From the NCBI GenBank assembly GCA_025210485.1, contig JAOARN010000133.1, positions 1 through 64,000 on the forward strand: a stretch of 64,000 bases of DNA. The letters are read 5' to 3'. How positions within the stretch are numbered: the first letter of the stretch is position 1; every line of letters starts with the position of its first letter. This DNA is from Marinifilaceae bacterium. GTDB taxonomy: Bacteria > Bacteroidota > Bacteroidia > Bacteroidales > Marinifilaceae. A program made the translations under genes and the position numbers. This document shows, piece after piece, positions 7,743-17,265 of this stretch. Under the pieces are notes generated by a model. The model was given only the letters and a program-made list of their open reading frames with translations, was not told the DNA's origin and made no database searches.

Positions 7743-8453
7743 ATGACCTACTTCAAACTAATCCTTAATTTGCTTTTTTTAATTGTAGCAACAAATCTTA
7801 CTGCTCAATACAAACCTATTACAGAAAATAAAAACATAATATCATATAACTCATATACAATTTCGTATTTAACTAAACATAAACAATCGGAATGGGTTTA
7901 CTACAAGTTAACTAAAAATGATTTAGTGAAAAAATGTGAACGAAAGAATAAATTTAGTATTGATAAAAACCTAAATTTCAATCAAGCGAATAAAATTGAT
8001 TATTATAAAAGTGGATTTGACAGAGGTCATTTAAAACCAGCAGCAGATTGTGTAAGTAATCCAAAAGATATGATGGAATCGTTTTATTTTACAAATATGT
8101 CTCCTCAAAAACCTGGATTAAATAGAGGCAAATGGAAAATGCTTGAACAAAAATTCAGAAATCTAGCAATTAAATATGACAGTATTTATATAGTAACAGG
8201 ACCTATATTGACGGAAAATCTAAAATATATTGGCGATCACGTTTCTATTCCTAAATTATTTTACAAAATTGCATTTCTGCCCAAATTAAATAAAATGATT
8301 GCATATTTAATTCCCAACAAAAAAATAGATGATAAACTAGAAATGTATAAATGTACAGTTGACGAAATAGAAGAGCTAAGTCACATAGATTTTTTCCCTC
8401 AGTTAGAAGATAATAATGAAAAGAAATTAGAATCTGAAATTCAAGAGATATGA
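7743..8453 (+). CDS. Secreted DNA/RNA non-specific endonuclease (NUC1)
   Basis: Cleaves DNA and RNA with a bound Mg ion; predicted to be exported (signal peptide about 1-22, ending TNLTAQ). The 236-residue protein carries the beta-beta-alpha-metal signature DRGH with the general base H96, then NMSPQ (118-122), the metal-binding N127 in GLNRGKW and the helix residue E135. The length suits a minimal secreted NUC1 enzyme. Likely role: nutrient scavenging from extracellular nucleic acid. Divergent from the TetR unit. Confidence 0.9.
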   Translation: MTYFKLILNLLFLIVATNLTAQYKPITENKNIISYNSYTISYLTKHKQSEWVYYKLTKNDLVKKCERKNKFSIDKNLNFNQANKIDYYKSGFDRGHLKPAADCVSNPKDMMESFYFTNMSPQKPGLNRGKWKMLEQKFRNLAIKYDSIYIVTGPILTENLKYIGDHVSIPKLFYKIAFLPKLNKMIAYLIPNKKIDDKLEMYKCTVDEIEELSHIDFFPQLEDNNEKKLESEIQEI

Positions 8454-8691
8454 AACACAAGACGACAAATAGTCTACAAATATAATAATAGGACTCACTG
8501 TTTAATCCAATTCTATGACCACGCACTAATTTTAATTCTGAATTAAAACTAAAATCCCTCTGATTTAAATACTCCACATACCGCCAAGGACAAACATACT
8601 ACCCAAATACAACTTTCATCCATCAATAAAATTCGTAGAAATGTATAAGTATTTCACCAAAAAATATAAATATTTCTAAAATCAATATTAT

Positions 8692-8699
8692 TATTTTTG
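8692..8699 (+). promoter_or_regulatory. -7 box for the phosphoesterase gene
   Basis: TATTTTTG matches TAnnTTTG. It lies 34 nt upstream of the ATG at 8733 and covers the upstream in-frame TTG at 8697, which argues against that TTG as the start. No clear -33 element. Confidence 0.5.
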
Positions 8700-8732
8700 G
8701 GCTTACATTTTTATATTAAAACATATCACATT

Positions 8733-9845
8733 ATGAAAATTTCTTTATACCTAATATCCATACTTTTTATAGCTGCCTTGGTTATATCAATCATATACTT
8801 ATCTCGAAGAACAGCTCTGATTTTTGGAATTAATAACACAATACCCTTATACATATCTTATGGCGTGTCAATTTTTTTATTTATGTTTGGCACTGTTGGA
8901 TTAATTAATTCTACATCCAACTTGGGGAATATAATATTTAAAATTGCAAGTATTGGTATGGGGGTGTTTCTATTCTTAATTATCTCATTTCTAATAAGTG
9001 ATTTTATTAATTTATTCTACAAGCTTAAACCAAGTAGCTTTGGCCTAATTTCATTCAGTCTAACAATATTATTGTCCTTATACTCGTATTATATTGCTCA
9101 TCACACAGTTGTAACTGAATATAATTTAACAATACGCAAACTTAACAATAATATAAAAGCAGTACATTGGTCAGATGTGCATATTGGGCATTACAGAACT
9201 GGAAAATATCTTGAAAATTTAGTACTAAGTACAAATAAGTTAAAAGCTGATGTTATTTTTATAACAGGTGATTTTCTTGACAGTAAATTTGCCTTGGATA
9301 AAAAGTATTTTTCACCTCTAAAGAAATTAAATGCCCCAGTTTATTTCGTTGATGGAAATCATGACCATGCAACTGGGAACAATAGAATATATCAGTTTAT
9401 GCAAAATGCTGGCGTTAACGTACTAAACAATAAAATAGCAGAATACAATGATTTGCAAATAATTGGTCTTAGTCACATGATTGCGGACAGAGAAAGTTTT
9501 GATATGCATGCATCTCCTTATAAGCCAACTATTCAAGAATGTTTAGATTCGCTTCAAATTGATAGAAGTAAAGCCTCAGTGATATTACATCATTCACCAA
9601 ATGGACTAAAATATGCAAATGAAAAATCAGTTGACCTATTCTTGACAGGACATACTCATGCTGGTCAAATATTTCCATTTAATTTTGCTGCCCATTTTAT
9701 GTTCGATTATAACAGGGGTTTATACAATACAGGTAAAACTAAACTAATTGTCTCAGAAGGTATTGGTACTTTTGGACCTCCATTTAGACTAGGAACTAAA
9801 AGTGAGATTATTGTTCTAAATCTTCAGGCTGGAAAGAACAATTAA
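8733..9845 (+). CDS. Membrane-anchored calcineurin-like metallophosphoesterase
   Basis: YkuE-like phosphoesterase with a catalytic domain after about four N-terminal membrane helices (residues about 1-125). Metal-site motifs in order are SDVHIG, GDFLD, GNHDHA, HHSP and GHTHAG, the full set of the family. I choose the ATG at 8733 (370 residues) because an upstream in-frame TTG at 8697 overlaps the -7 box at 8692-8699. The substrate is unknown; relatives have been linked to lipid A or other envelope phosphoesters, which is only a guess here. Single gene unit. Confidence 0.88.
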   Translation: MKISLYLISILFIAALVISIIYLSRRTALIFGINNTIPLYISYGVSIFLFMFGTVGLINSTSNLGNIIFKIASIGMGVFLFLIISFLISDFINLFYKLKPSSFGLISFSLTILLSLYSYYIAHHTVVTEYNLTIRKLNNNIKAVHWSDVHIGHYRTGKYLENLVLSTNKLKADVIFITGDFLDSKFALDKKYFSPLKKLNAPVYFVDGNHDHATGNNRIYQFMQNAGVNVLNNKIAEYNDLQIIGLSHMIADRESFDMHASPYKPTIQECLDSLQIDRSKASVILHHSPNGLKYANEKSVDLFLTGHTHAGQIFPFNFAAHFMFDYNRGLYNTGKTKLIVSEGIGTFGPPFRLGTKSEIIVLNLQAGKNN

Positions 9846-9964
9846 CAGTCTAATATTAGAATATTATTATTCCAAGGGAAAGACATATACTTTAAACATA
9901 AGAATAAAAACAATTCAAAAGCTACGAATCAAATAATATTATTTTAATAGTAGCTTTTGTTTTT

Positions 9965-10168
9965 TTATTCACCAACTATATCGTTTAAAATATCTTCTAC
10001 CTCTTTCTCTGTTTTTGATAATTTTTCCTTACATAATTTTAGTAAATCAGAAACTCTCTTAACTTTTGCTGATAATTCATCAACATCAAGTTCTCCATTT
10101 TCTATTTCCTCAACAATAGTCTCTATCTCATTAATACTCTCGTTATAACTTAATTTTTTCTTTGCCAT
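9965..10168 (-). CDS. xseB: Exodeoxyribonuclease VII small subunit
   Basis: Small helical partner of XseA in the exonuclease that degrades single-stranded DNA. The 67-residue protein starting MAKKKLSYNES fits the family start and length and has the helical pattern INEIETIVEEIENGELDVDEL. The frame also opens at a GTG (10186) that overlaps the xseA stop; the ATG at 10168 is preferred because family proteins begin there, but coupling through the GTG cannot be ruled out. Last gene of a leftward unit with xseA. Confidence 0.9.
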   Translation of the reverse strand: MAKKKLSYNESINEIETIVEEIENGELDVDELSAKVKRVSDLLKLCKEKLSKTEKEVEDILNDIVGE

Positions 10169-10182
10169 ATTATTAATTTTTT

Positions 10183-11544
10183 TCACCTTACAATAACATC
10201 AGTTTTGCCATCTTTGAATAATATCTCCAAGTTATCATCAGGCTTAAGTTTTTGATTTGATTTTACTATTTTGTTATCTTTTTTTATTATAGCGTAACCT
10301 TTTTTTAGTATATTCTCAGGCTTATTGTAAGTAATAAATTGATCAATAAGCCCTAAATCATAGTTTTTTTTAATTAAATAACTAGAACTAGTCTGCTGTA
10401 AGTTATAATAAACTTTATTCAAACTCTCTTCACTATTCTTTAGTTTTTGTTTAACTGATGATTCAATACTTTGTGCTTTATATTCAATTGCATTAGTCTG
10501 CCTACTCAACATAAACTTAACTTCCGAAATTACTGCACTTGATAATCTTACAGTCTTCGATTTTTCTTTTGTTAATCTCTCCTTAACAATTGGATAAAAA
10601 CTTGAAAACATAGAATTCAAACAAGATCTATTCTCATCTAAAAGAAAAGCTATCTTATCTACAAATTGATTTCTTAAATCATTGATGTGTTTTTCTTCTT
10701 CTGCAAAATAATCAATAAAAAAATTAGCTGCAGCCGTTGGTGTTTTAAGAGACTTCCAAGCCACCATATCACAGATGCTGATATCCCTTTGGTGTCCAAT
10801 TGCTGTAATAACAGGAATTGGATATTGACAAATATGTGAAGCGATTAAATACGAATCAAAACAACTTAGATCCAACTGAGATCCACCTCCTCTTAATATA
10901 ACAACAATATCAAAAACATCTTCATATTCATAAATGTATTCAAGAGCATTAATTATTGATTCTTCGGCTTTTTCGCCTTGTACTGTAGCATGAAATAGTT
11001 TAGTATGAAATTTATAGTTAAATTCATTGCTGTGAAGTTGATTAATAAAATCTTCGAATCCAGCAGCTGTTTTTGAGGAAATAATAGCAATGTTTTTGGG
11101 GATTCGGTCTAATGTAATCGACTTATTCATCTCAAAAACACCATCATCCTGTAATTGTTTAATGGTATCTCTTTTTTTTCGCTCTAAATCACCCAAAGTG
11201 TAGCTAGGGTCGATGTCTTTTACTGTTAGAGAATATCCATACAACTCCTGAAATTCGACACTAACCTTAAACAAAACTTTCAAGCCTGATCGAAATCTTT
11301 CTCCTGTAGTAGTCTCAAAATAAGGTTTTAGCATCCTGAAACTGTATGCCCATATATTTGCTTGACATTTAGCTATAATCTTATCTGTCTCGACATCCTT
11401 TTCAACTAATTCCATATAGCAGTGTCCAGCACTAACCTGACGCATCTGACTAATCTCAGCCACTAGCCAAACTTCGTTCAGAAAATTGGATTTAATTACT
11501 GATTTAATTCTAGAATTTAATTCGTATAAACTAATAGTATCCAT
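10183..11544 (-). CDS. xseA: Exodeoxyribonuclease VII large subunit
   Basis: Catalytic subunit of the single-strand DNA exonuclease. The 453-residue protein has an N-terminal OB-fold (about 1-105) and the catalytic domain with VILRGGGSQLDL, ITAIGHQRDISICD and KTPTAAANF motifs, then a long helical region (about 280-410) that binds XseB. Length is normal. It follows the MORN protein gene by 42 nt and precedes xseB, so the three may be co-transcribed. Confidence 0.96.
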   Translation of the reverse strand: MDTISLYELNSRIKSVIKSNFLNEVWLVAEISQMRQVSAGHCYMELVEKDVETDKIIAKCQANIWAYSFRMLKPYFETTTGERFRSGLKVLFKVSVEFQELYGYSLTVKDIDPSYTLGDLERKKRDTIKQLQDDGVFEMNKSITLDRIPKNIAIISSKTAAGFEDFINQLHSNEFNYKFHTKLFHATVQGEKAEESIINALEYIYEYEDVFDIVVILRGGGSQLDLSCFDSYLIASHICQYPIPVITAIGHQRDISICDMVAWKSLKTPTAAANFFIDYFAEEEKHINDLRNQFVDKIAFLLDENRSCLNSMFSSFYPIVKERLTKEKSKTVRLSSAVISEVKFMLSRQTNAIEYKAQSIESSVKQKLKNSEESLNKVYYNLQQTSSSYLIKKNYDLGLIDQFITYNKPENILKKGYAIIKKDNKIVKSNQKLKPDDNLEILFKDGKTDVIVR

Positions 11545-11586
11545 TTACTAAATTTAAATAAACAACATAATTAGAGATTAATTATT

Positions 11587-12354
11587 TTAATATGGAGAAT
11601 CATTTTTATTATGTTTTTGTCTTTCTGCCTCAGGATTAAAAAGATTTGAATCTGATTTTGTTAATAATATTTTTGTTCTAATATTTTCAAGACTATCTAA
11701 TTCGGTTTTTTTATCTGGAACTCCAAATAAATATTTAACCTGTTTTTTTATTTTGCCATCTTTCGTGTAAAACAACCAATCTCCATGCTTCTGATTATTT
11801 TTATAAAAGCCAGATATTTCAATATATCCTATTGAATTATAACTTCTATAATAACCATTTAAATTATTTTGCTTATACATACATTCAAAATACACTTTCC
11901 CATTTTTAAAGAAACGCCTATAAACCCCATCTCTTTTTCCTTTATTATATTCACTTAATAGTGAAACTTTCCCTGACTTATAATAAATATATGATTTCCC
12001 ATTTCTAAGACCTTTATCATATGATTCGCTAGAGCTAAGAATTTTATTGTTATAATATTTCCAAACTCCATCCTTTTTCTTATCTATATAATTACCTATT
12101 GCAATCATTTGTCCTTTTCTATCATAAATCTCAGCAGAAGCATGTCTGGAATCATCAGAATAGTTCATTTTCACATTCAACATTCCACATGGGTAATATT
12201 TTTTGAAAAGACCAACAGGTTTGCCTTTTACAAAATTTGCAGTATACTTCAAACGTCCATTATCATATCTCTTTTCAACATAAGAATCCCTATTCTGAGA
12301 AAAAGATATCATGGTGAAAAAAACAAAAAACAAACTTGATAGTAATCTAATCAT
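11587..12354 (-). CDS. Secreted MORN-repeat protein
   Basis: A 255-residue exported protein (signal peptide about 1-20, ending ISFSQN) made of about eight MORN_2-type repeats, each of the form G-x-WKYY / GKxxxxxxYKxGK, as in YDNGRLKYTANF, YIDKKKDGVWKYYNN and YFECMYKQNNLNGYYR. Such repeats occur in Bacteroidota surface or periplasmic proteins; their role is unclear. The last 40 residues are polar and repeat-free. It lies 42 nt upstream of xseA on the same strand. A TACTTTTG box at 12440-12447 on the - strand may drive it. Confidence 0.8.
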   Translation of the reverse strand: MIRLLSSLFFVFFTMISFSQNRDSYVEKRYDNGRLKYTANFVKGKPVGLFKKYYPCGMLNVKMNYSDDSRHASAEIYDRKGQMIAIGNYIDKKKDGVWKYYNNKILSSSESYDKGLRNGKSYIYYKSGKVSLLSEYNKGKRDGVYRRFFKNGKVYFECMYKQNNLNGYYRSYNSIGYIEISGFYKNNQKHGDWLFYTKDGKIKKQVKYLFGVPDKKTELDSLENIRTKILLTKSDSNLFNPEAERQKHNKNDSPY

Positions 12355-12696
12355 AATAAAAACATTTAACTTCTTAGTTATTTCTAATAAATATAATCTT
12401 AATTTGTTTTAAGCAGAATGTGCAACTTAAAACTATTAACAAAAGTACTAAATTTATATATTTTGATTCGAATACATAGAAATAAAACTGAACTTAATTA
12501 CTAATTAAGTTGAACTATAATATTAGTAACGAAATTTCAAAGTTTCGTTCTTTACAATAAATATTTAGCTGACAAAACTGTTTTTAAATACTTAGATACA
12601 CAGAATAAAATTCTTATTTTCAAAAACATAATATACCGAGCCTAACATTTCTAAACAAAATTTAATTTTATTATTAATTTTTAGATAAAATAAAAC

Positions 12697-12704
12697 TATA
12701 TTTG
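12697..12704 (+). promoter_or_regulatory. -7 box of purC promoter
   Basis: TATATTTG matches the Bacteroidota -7 box. The predicted start site near 12711 gives a long leader of about 105 nt before the purC ATG. The -33 region is weak. Confidence 0.55.
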
Positions 12705-12724
12705 TATTGTTTTTAAGTCTTGTT

Positions 12725-12756
12725 GGTTGATTAACAATCATTTAAAGATTGCAACC
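12725..12756 (+). promoter_or_regulatory. Hairpin in the purC leader
   Basis: GGTTG (12725-12729) pairs with CAACC (12752-12756), and CAATC (12735-12739) with GATTG (12747-12751), giving a 10-bp stem with a 5-nt bulge on one side and a 7-nt loop. It lies inside the predicted purC 5' leader. No known purine riboswitch pattern was recognised. A protein-binding or stability element is possible. Confidence 0.3.
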
Positions 12757-12815
12757 ATGTGATCTAAATCCATATTTAAAACTTAGTCAAAAATCAAATT
12801 ATTTTTACTTCTGTT

Positions 12816-13763
12816 ATGAAAGAGGCAATTGTTAAAACAGATTTCAATTTTACGAATCAAAAAAGTGTATACAAAGGAAAAGTTCGTGATGTATACAATA
12901 TAAATGACAAATTCCTAGCTATGGTTGTTTCGGATAGAATTTCAGCATTCGATGTAGTTCTTCCAAAAGGGATACCTTTCAAAGGTCAGGTTTTAAACCA
13001 AATAGCTGAGAAATTTTTAGACAAGACAGCTGATATAGTTCCAAACTGGAAAATTGCTACTCCAGACCCTATGGTTACTGTTGGTCACCTTGCGGAACCT
13101 TTTATGGTTGAAATGGTAATAAGAGGATATCTTACAGGGCATGCATGGAGAGAATATAAATCAGGTAAAAGAAGCTTATGTGGCATTGAACTTCCTGAAG
13201 GAATGAAAGAGAATCAAAAATTTGATAAGGCAATCATTACTCCTACAACAAAAGCTATGGAAGGTCATGATGAAGATATTTCAAAAGAAGAGATTCTAGC
13301 TCAAAATATTGTTTCTAAAGAAGATTATGAAAAATTAGAAGAATATACGCATGCACTTTTCCAAAGAGGTACTGAAATAGCAGATGAGAAGGGACTTATT
13401 TTAGTTGACACCAAGTATGAATTTGGTAAGGTAGATGGTAAAATAGTTCTTATTGATGAAATACACACTCCTGATTCGTCTAGATATTTCTATAAAGAGG
13501 GATATGAAGATAGATTCCAAAACAATGAGGCTCAAAAACAACTATCTAAAGAGTTTGTTCGTGAATGGTTGATTGAAAATGGATTCCAAGGTAAAGAAGG
13601 TCAAGAGATTCCTGAGATGACAGATGAAAAAATTAATCAAATTTCAGAAAGATACATTGAATTATACGAACAGATTACTGGTGATAAATTCATTAAAGCG
13701 GATCTTAATAATATTCAATCAAGGATTGAAAATAATATCGAAACTTATATTAAATCACTTTAA
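12816..13763 (+). CDS. purC: Phosphoribosylaminoimidazole-succinocarboxamide synthase
   Basis: Joins CAIR and aspartate with ATP to make SAICAR, step 8 of purine synthesis; cytoplasmic. At 315 residues it belongs to the longer, yeast-like class found in Bacteroidota. Clear family motifs are YKGKVRDVY near the N-terminus, [24 protein letters not shown], and the C-terminal LVDTKYEFG and [10 protein letters not shown]. Single-gene unit with its own promoter and a terminator shared with the convergent histidine kinase gene. Confidence 0.97.
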   Translation: MKEAIVKTDFNFTNQKSVYKGKVRDVYNINDKFLAMVVSDRISAFDVVLPKGIPFKGQVLNQIAEKFLDKTADIVPNWKIATPDPMVTVGHLAEPFMVEMVIRGYLTGHAWREYKSGKRSLCGIELPEGMKENQKFDKAIITPTTKAMEGHDEDISKEEILAQNIVSKEDYEKLEEYTHALFQRGTEIADEKGLILVDTKYEFGKVDGKIVLIDEIHTPDSSRYFYKEGYEDRFQNNEAQKQLSKEFVREWLIENGFQGKEGQEIPEMTDEKINQISERYIELYEQITGDKFIKADLNNIQSRIENNIETYIKSL

Positions 13764-13782
13764 TATAAATGCAACATAAAAA

Positions 13783-13817
13783 AATAGGTTTTGCACCACG
13801 GTGCAAAACCTATTTTT
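13783..13817. terminator. Bidirectional terminator, purC / histidine kinase
   Basis: AATAGGTTTTGCACC pairs with GGTGCAAAACCTATT across a tiny loop. It has an A-run on the left and a T-run on the right, so it can end both purC (rightward) and the pst-kinase operon (leftward). Confidence 0.92.
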
Positions 13818-13822
13818 TTATG

Positions 13823-15613
13823 TTATTCTAAATTTTTCTTTAATGAAAAGAAAAATTCAACCCCTCCACTCTTTCTCGATTTAGCATATATCTTTCCCTT
13901 ATGAAAGCTTACCGAATTTTTAACAATAGACAAGCCCAATCCTGTACCTCCTATGCTTCTGGATCTAGAAGTATCTACCCTATAAAATCTCTCAAAAATT
14001 TTAGCAAGATGCTCCTCTTTAACACCTACACCAGTGTCCGAATAAGTAAAATAAATATAATTTGAATCGTCAAAATGTTTGGCTATATGTATATCTGCAC
14101 CTTCACCAGCATACTTAATAGAATTATCAATTAGGTTTCGAAATATGGAATCTAACAATTCAATACATGCTTGCAATTCTATTTCTTCTTCGATTTTTAG
14201 ATTTATTTTCATTTTTGATGACTCTAATTTTGGCTGATAATCATGAACTAAATTATTCAGCATTCTGCTTAAATTCACTTTTGACAACTTAAACATCTCG
14301 CTAGCATCCTCTATTTTTGTTAAAACAGAAATATCTTTAATCAAAACCGTAAGCCTATCAATTTGACTAACTGAACGTTTCATAAATCGTTCTCGTGTTT
14401 CTTTATCCATATCAGGATCTTCCAGAATTGTCTCCAAATAACCAGATATTGCTGTTACCGGGGTCTTTAATTCATGTGCAATATTTAATGTCATTTCTTG
14501 CTTCATTTTTCTTTCATTTACCTGATGTGTAATATCAAGTATAGAAATTTCGAAATCCTGATCATTAAAAATAATTACTTGAAATAATAATATCTTCCCA
14601 GCAACATAAACTTCTTGTTTTTTCGTAAGAGTTTCCTTCCTTTTTATAGATTCCTCGTTATCGTAATAATCAACAAAATCAACTAAGGATTTCAACTCCT
14701 TAATTTTGAATATTTCCGAATAATTATATTTAGTAACACTAGTTAGGTAATTAATATAATTAACAAAATGGCTATTCCATAAAATAAGATTTCTATCCTT
14801 ATCAAAAATTGCAACCCCTTGATCAACATATTTCAAATGCTTTATTAATTTTGCTTTCTCCAATTTAAGATCTTCTGTAGTATTCGATAATTTATCATAG
14901 ATATTCACTATTTGTTTACCGATTTCACCTAATTCATCTTTCCCAAAAGATTCAGATTTGTCAATTATTCTGTTATGTCCTGCATCAACAGCAAATTTAC
15001 GTAGTTTTGAGATTGAATTACCGAAATGTCCACTAACATAAACCAATAAGATTAGAACTATAATAAACATTGCACCAAGTATATAGAAAAAAACATAATT
15101 TGCTTTTAAAAAATCACTTAAGCTCTGATTAAAAGGTAAAGCAGCTCTAACATAACATGTATAATAAAACTTGGCATAATAGTAATATGTTAGTTTTGTT
15201 GAGTTTGAGAATCTTATATTACTTCCTTTTTTATCATGTAATGCTTTCTGCAATTCCAATCGACTTAAATGATTATCCATTAGAAAATATTCATCTTTCA
15301 TATAAGAGTCATATTTAACTTTTCCATTTTTATCGATAATGCTAATTCTTAATCCCGAATCTGGAAATACAGAGATTAAGGAATCTATAATTGAAAAATT
15401 ATTCTTTTCTAAAAGTTCATTTTTTTTAATGATATTATGTACCTGCTCAGTATAAATGTCTAAAGCATATTCTAACTTCTCTCTCTTCTGTATTCTTTCT
15501 TGTCGAAACTGAACAAGTCCAATAGAAAATGTAAAAAGAAATACTATTAAGAAATAGATAATAAATAAGCGTTTGCGGTATCTATTCCCAGGTTGTTGAT
15601 TAGATTTAGTCAT
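13823..15613 (-). CDS. PhoR-like sensor histidine kinase
   Basis: Membrane sensor kinase of 596 residues. TM1 (about 14-33), a periplasmic domain (about 35-170), TM2 (about 173-195), HAMP (about 196-250), a PAS-like domain (about 255-350), HisKA with phospho-acceptor H380 in AHELKTP, and an HATPase_c domain with N (LIDNSIKYA), G1 (DTGVGV) and G2 (GGTGLGLSI) boxes. It is the last gene of the leftward pst-phoU-regulator cluster, 62 nt behind the response regulator, so I infer phosphate sensing in the PhoR position. The partner regulator lacks the usual phospho-acceptor Asp. Confidence 0.9.
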   Translation of the reverse strand: MTKSNQQPGNRYRKRLFIIYFLIVFLFTFSIGLVQFRQERIQKREKLEYALDIYTEQVHNIIKKNELLEKNNFSIIDSLISVFPDSGLRISIIDKNGKVKYDSYMKDEYFLMDNHLSRLELQKALHDKKGSNIRFSNSTKLTYYYYAKFYYTCYVRAALPFNQSLSDFLKANYVFFYILGAMFIIVLILLVYVSGHFGNSISKLRKFAVDAGHNRIIDKSESFGKDELGEIGKQIVNIYDKLSNTTEDLKLEKAKLIKHLKYVDQGVAIFDKDRNLILWNSHFVNYINYLTSVTKYNYSEIFKIKELKSLVDFVDYYDNEESIKRKETLTKKQEVYVAGKILLFQVIIFNDQDFEISILDITHQVNERKMKQEMTLNIAHELKTPVTAISGYLETILEDPDMDKETRERFMKRSVSQIDRLTVLIKDISVLTKIEDASEMFKLSKVNLSRMLNNLVHDYQPKLESSKMKINLKIEEEIELQACIELLDSIFRNLIDNSIKYAGEGADIHIAKHFDDSNYIYFTYSDTGVGVKEEHLAKIFERFYRVDTSRSRSIGGTGLGLSIVKNSVSFHKGKIYAKSRKSGGVEFFFSLKKNLE

Positions 15614-15675
15614 AAAATTATGTATAAATATATAGTTCAGTAAACAGTTTTGTTTAAAATATGAAGTTACTAATG

Positions 15676-16377
15676 CTAAACAAGTATCGTATTTTCAATT
15701 GGCTTAAAAAAATATCCATAACCTGATTTGGTCCTAATGCATCTTCCATAAGAACCTAGCTTATGTCTTATTCTTCTAATATTAACGTCTACAGCTCGGC
15801 TACTGACACTAGAGTTATCCCTCCAAATAATGGACAATATTTCATCTCTTGAATAAATTCGATTTGAATTTGCCCAAAGTAATTTCAAAATCTCAAATTC
15901 AGTTTTTGTAAGGCTGATATCTTTATTATGTAAATAAGCTGTCTTTGAATTAAAAAATATTTGTAGACCATTAAACTCCAATTTTTTTAACTCCTTTTTT
16001 CTATTGATAATTTTTTTATTCAAAGAAGATATTATCTTCAAAATATCTTTTAATTCTATTGGTTTTAACATAAAATGATAAGCTCCATATTCAGAAGCTT
16101 CAGTTTTTTTATTCAAGGATTTATCTTTAGAAAGATAAACAATATAATCATTTCCAGTATTTTTAATCTGAGCTATCAGATTACTAAATATAGATGGTTG
16201 TAAACCGTAACCATCAGTGCTGACAATAAATATATCCACAAGATTTAAATCATATCTTAATGCAGACTCTAAGGAATTGGATGGAATAACAAGAAAATCA
16301 TGAATTAATAATTCTTCTGTTAAAGAATTTACTAATTCATCATTCTTGTCGATTATCATAATATTTGTCTTATCCAT
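15676..16377 (-). CDS. PhoB-like response regulator with degenerate receiver
   Basis: OmpR/PhoB-type DNA-binding regulator, 233 residues from the ATG at 16377. An in-frame start at 16452 would add 25 hydrophobic residues that do not fit the receiver fold. The C-terminal winged helix is typical (LTKTEFEILKLLW, SSRAVDVNIRRIRHKLG, IRTKSGYGY). The receiver is odd: aligned to E. coli PhoB, the phospho-acceptor Asp54 is Ser (VDIFIVSTDG) and one acidic-pocket Asp is Lys (IIDKND), while the Lys of MLKPIE is kept. Phosphorylation at the normal site is therefore unlikely unless the Asp two residues later substitutes. It lies between phoU and the histidine kinase. Confidence 0.85.
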   Translation of the reverse strand: MDKTNIMIIDKNDELVNSLTEELLIHDFLVIPSNSLESALRYDLNLVDIFIVSTDGYGLQPSIFSNLIAQIKNTGNDYIVYLSKDKSLNKKTEASEYGAYHFMLKPIELKDILKIISSLNKKIINRKKELKKLEFNGLQIFFNSKTAYLHNKDISLTKTEFEILKLLWANSNRIYSRDEILSIIWRDNSSVSSRAVDVNIRRIRHKLGSYGRCIRTKSGYGYFFKPIENTILV

Positions 16378-16488
16378 TTTAATCAAAACTAAATAATTAC
16401 AAACTTTTCCGACGAACATAAGAATAGTTAATTTCTTAAACCTAAACTTCAATTTTACAGCTTTAGAAAGGAATAACTATGCTTTGAT

Positions 16489-17187
16489 TTATATTTCAAA
16501 TTCTTCATCAATCAATTTATGTCTCAAATCAATTCCTTCCAAAAAGTATATTGCGACCTCAGCAATATTTGTCGAATTATCAGCTATTCGTTCTATAGCA
16601 TTTATAATATTATTAAACCATATAATATTATATAGATTAGATTCATCAAGCAATTCTTGGTTCTTATAGTTTATTATTTTTTTGAGAATAGTTTTTTGCT
16701 TGAGGTCAATCTTAGAATCTCTTCTAATTGTCCACAGAGCATAATCCTTATCCTCATCATCAAAAGCTATTAAAGATTTCCTAACCATTTGTTCGCTATC
16801 ATAAAGCATTTCTTTAACCATATCAACAATGCTGTCATAGGAATCATAATTAGTAATCATACTTATATTTTCATACACATTACACAATTGATCACCTATC
16901 CTTTCCAGATGATTAATCATTCTAAAATATGATATTAACATTCTTAAATCCTTTGCCATCGGCTGTTCTAGACCTATTGTCTGAACTAGATTTTCGCTCA
17001 ATTTTAATTCAAAAACATCAATCTTTTTTTCATTTTTATTAAATTTTTTCGCAAAATCTAATTCTTGAGATTTTTTTGGATTATTTATCATTAGGTATAT
17101 AGATTCAAATTGACCTAACAACAAAAGCTTCATTTTGTTAAAATCTGTTTGTATCTTCAAGTACCTACTTTCCTTTAATATTGACAT
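16489..17187 (-). CDS. phoU: Phosphate transport regulator PhoU
   Basis: Helical-bundle protein that links the Pst transporter to the PhoR kinase and limits phosphate uptake. The 232-residue protein has two PhoU repeats. The acidic metal-binding signatures are visible as MINHLERIGDQLCNVYENI and INAIERIADNSTNIAEVAIY, matching the E/DxxxD motifs of the family. It lies 78 nt behind pstB and 112 nt ahead of the response regulator on the same strand. Confidence 0.93.
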   Translation of the reverse strand: MSILKESRYLKIQTDFNKMKLLLLGQFESIYLMINNPKKSQELDFAKKFNKNEKKIDVFELKLSENLVQTIGLEQPMAKDLRMLISYFRMINHLERIGDQLCNVYENISMITNYDSYDSIVDMVKEMLYDSEQMVRKSLIAFDDEDKDYALWTIRRDSKIDLKQKTILKKIINYKNQELLDESNLYNIIWFNNIINAIERIADNSTNIAEVAIYFLEGIDLRHKLIDEEFEI

Positions 17188-17265
17188 ATCAAATACAATT
17201 AAAAGCGTTAAAAATGATTATTATATTATTAATTTGCTAGCCTGAATTTAACATAAAAGCTACGA

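Larger units (their letters stand above)
12355..12815. other. Intergenic region between MORN gene and purC
   Basis: No gene. It contains a divergent pair of -7 boxes: TACTTTTG on the - strand (12440-12447) for the MORN/xse unit and TATATTTG on the + strand (12697-12704) for purC. It also holds a bulged hairpin in the purC leader (12725-12756). Confidence 0.5.

Noticed and set aside
8697-8732. TTG start adding 12 residues to the phosphoesterase
   Set aside because: The TTG lies inside the TATTTTTG promoter box, and the ATG at 8733 begins the membrane segment directly.
16378-16452. Longer response-regulator start
   Set aside because: The extra 25 residues are hydrophobic and precede the normal receiver start; the ATG at 16377 fits the fold.
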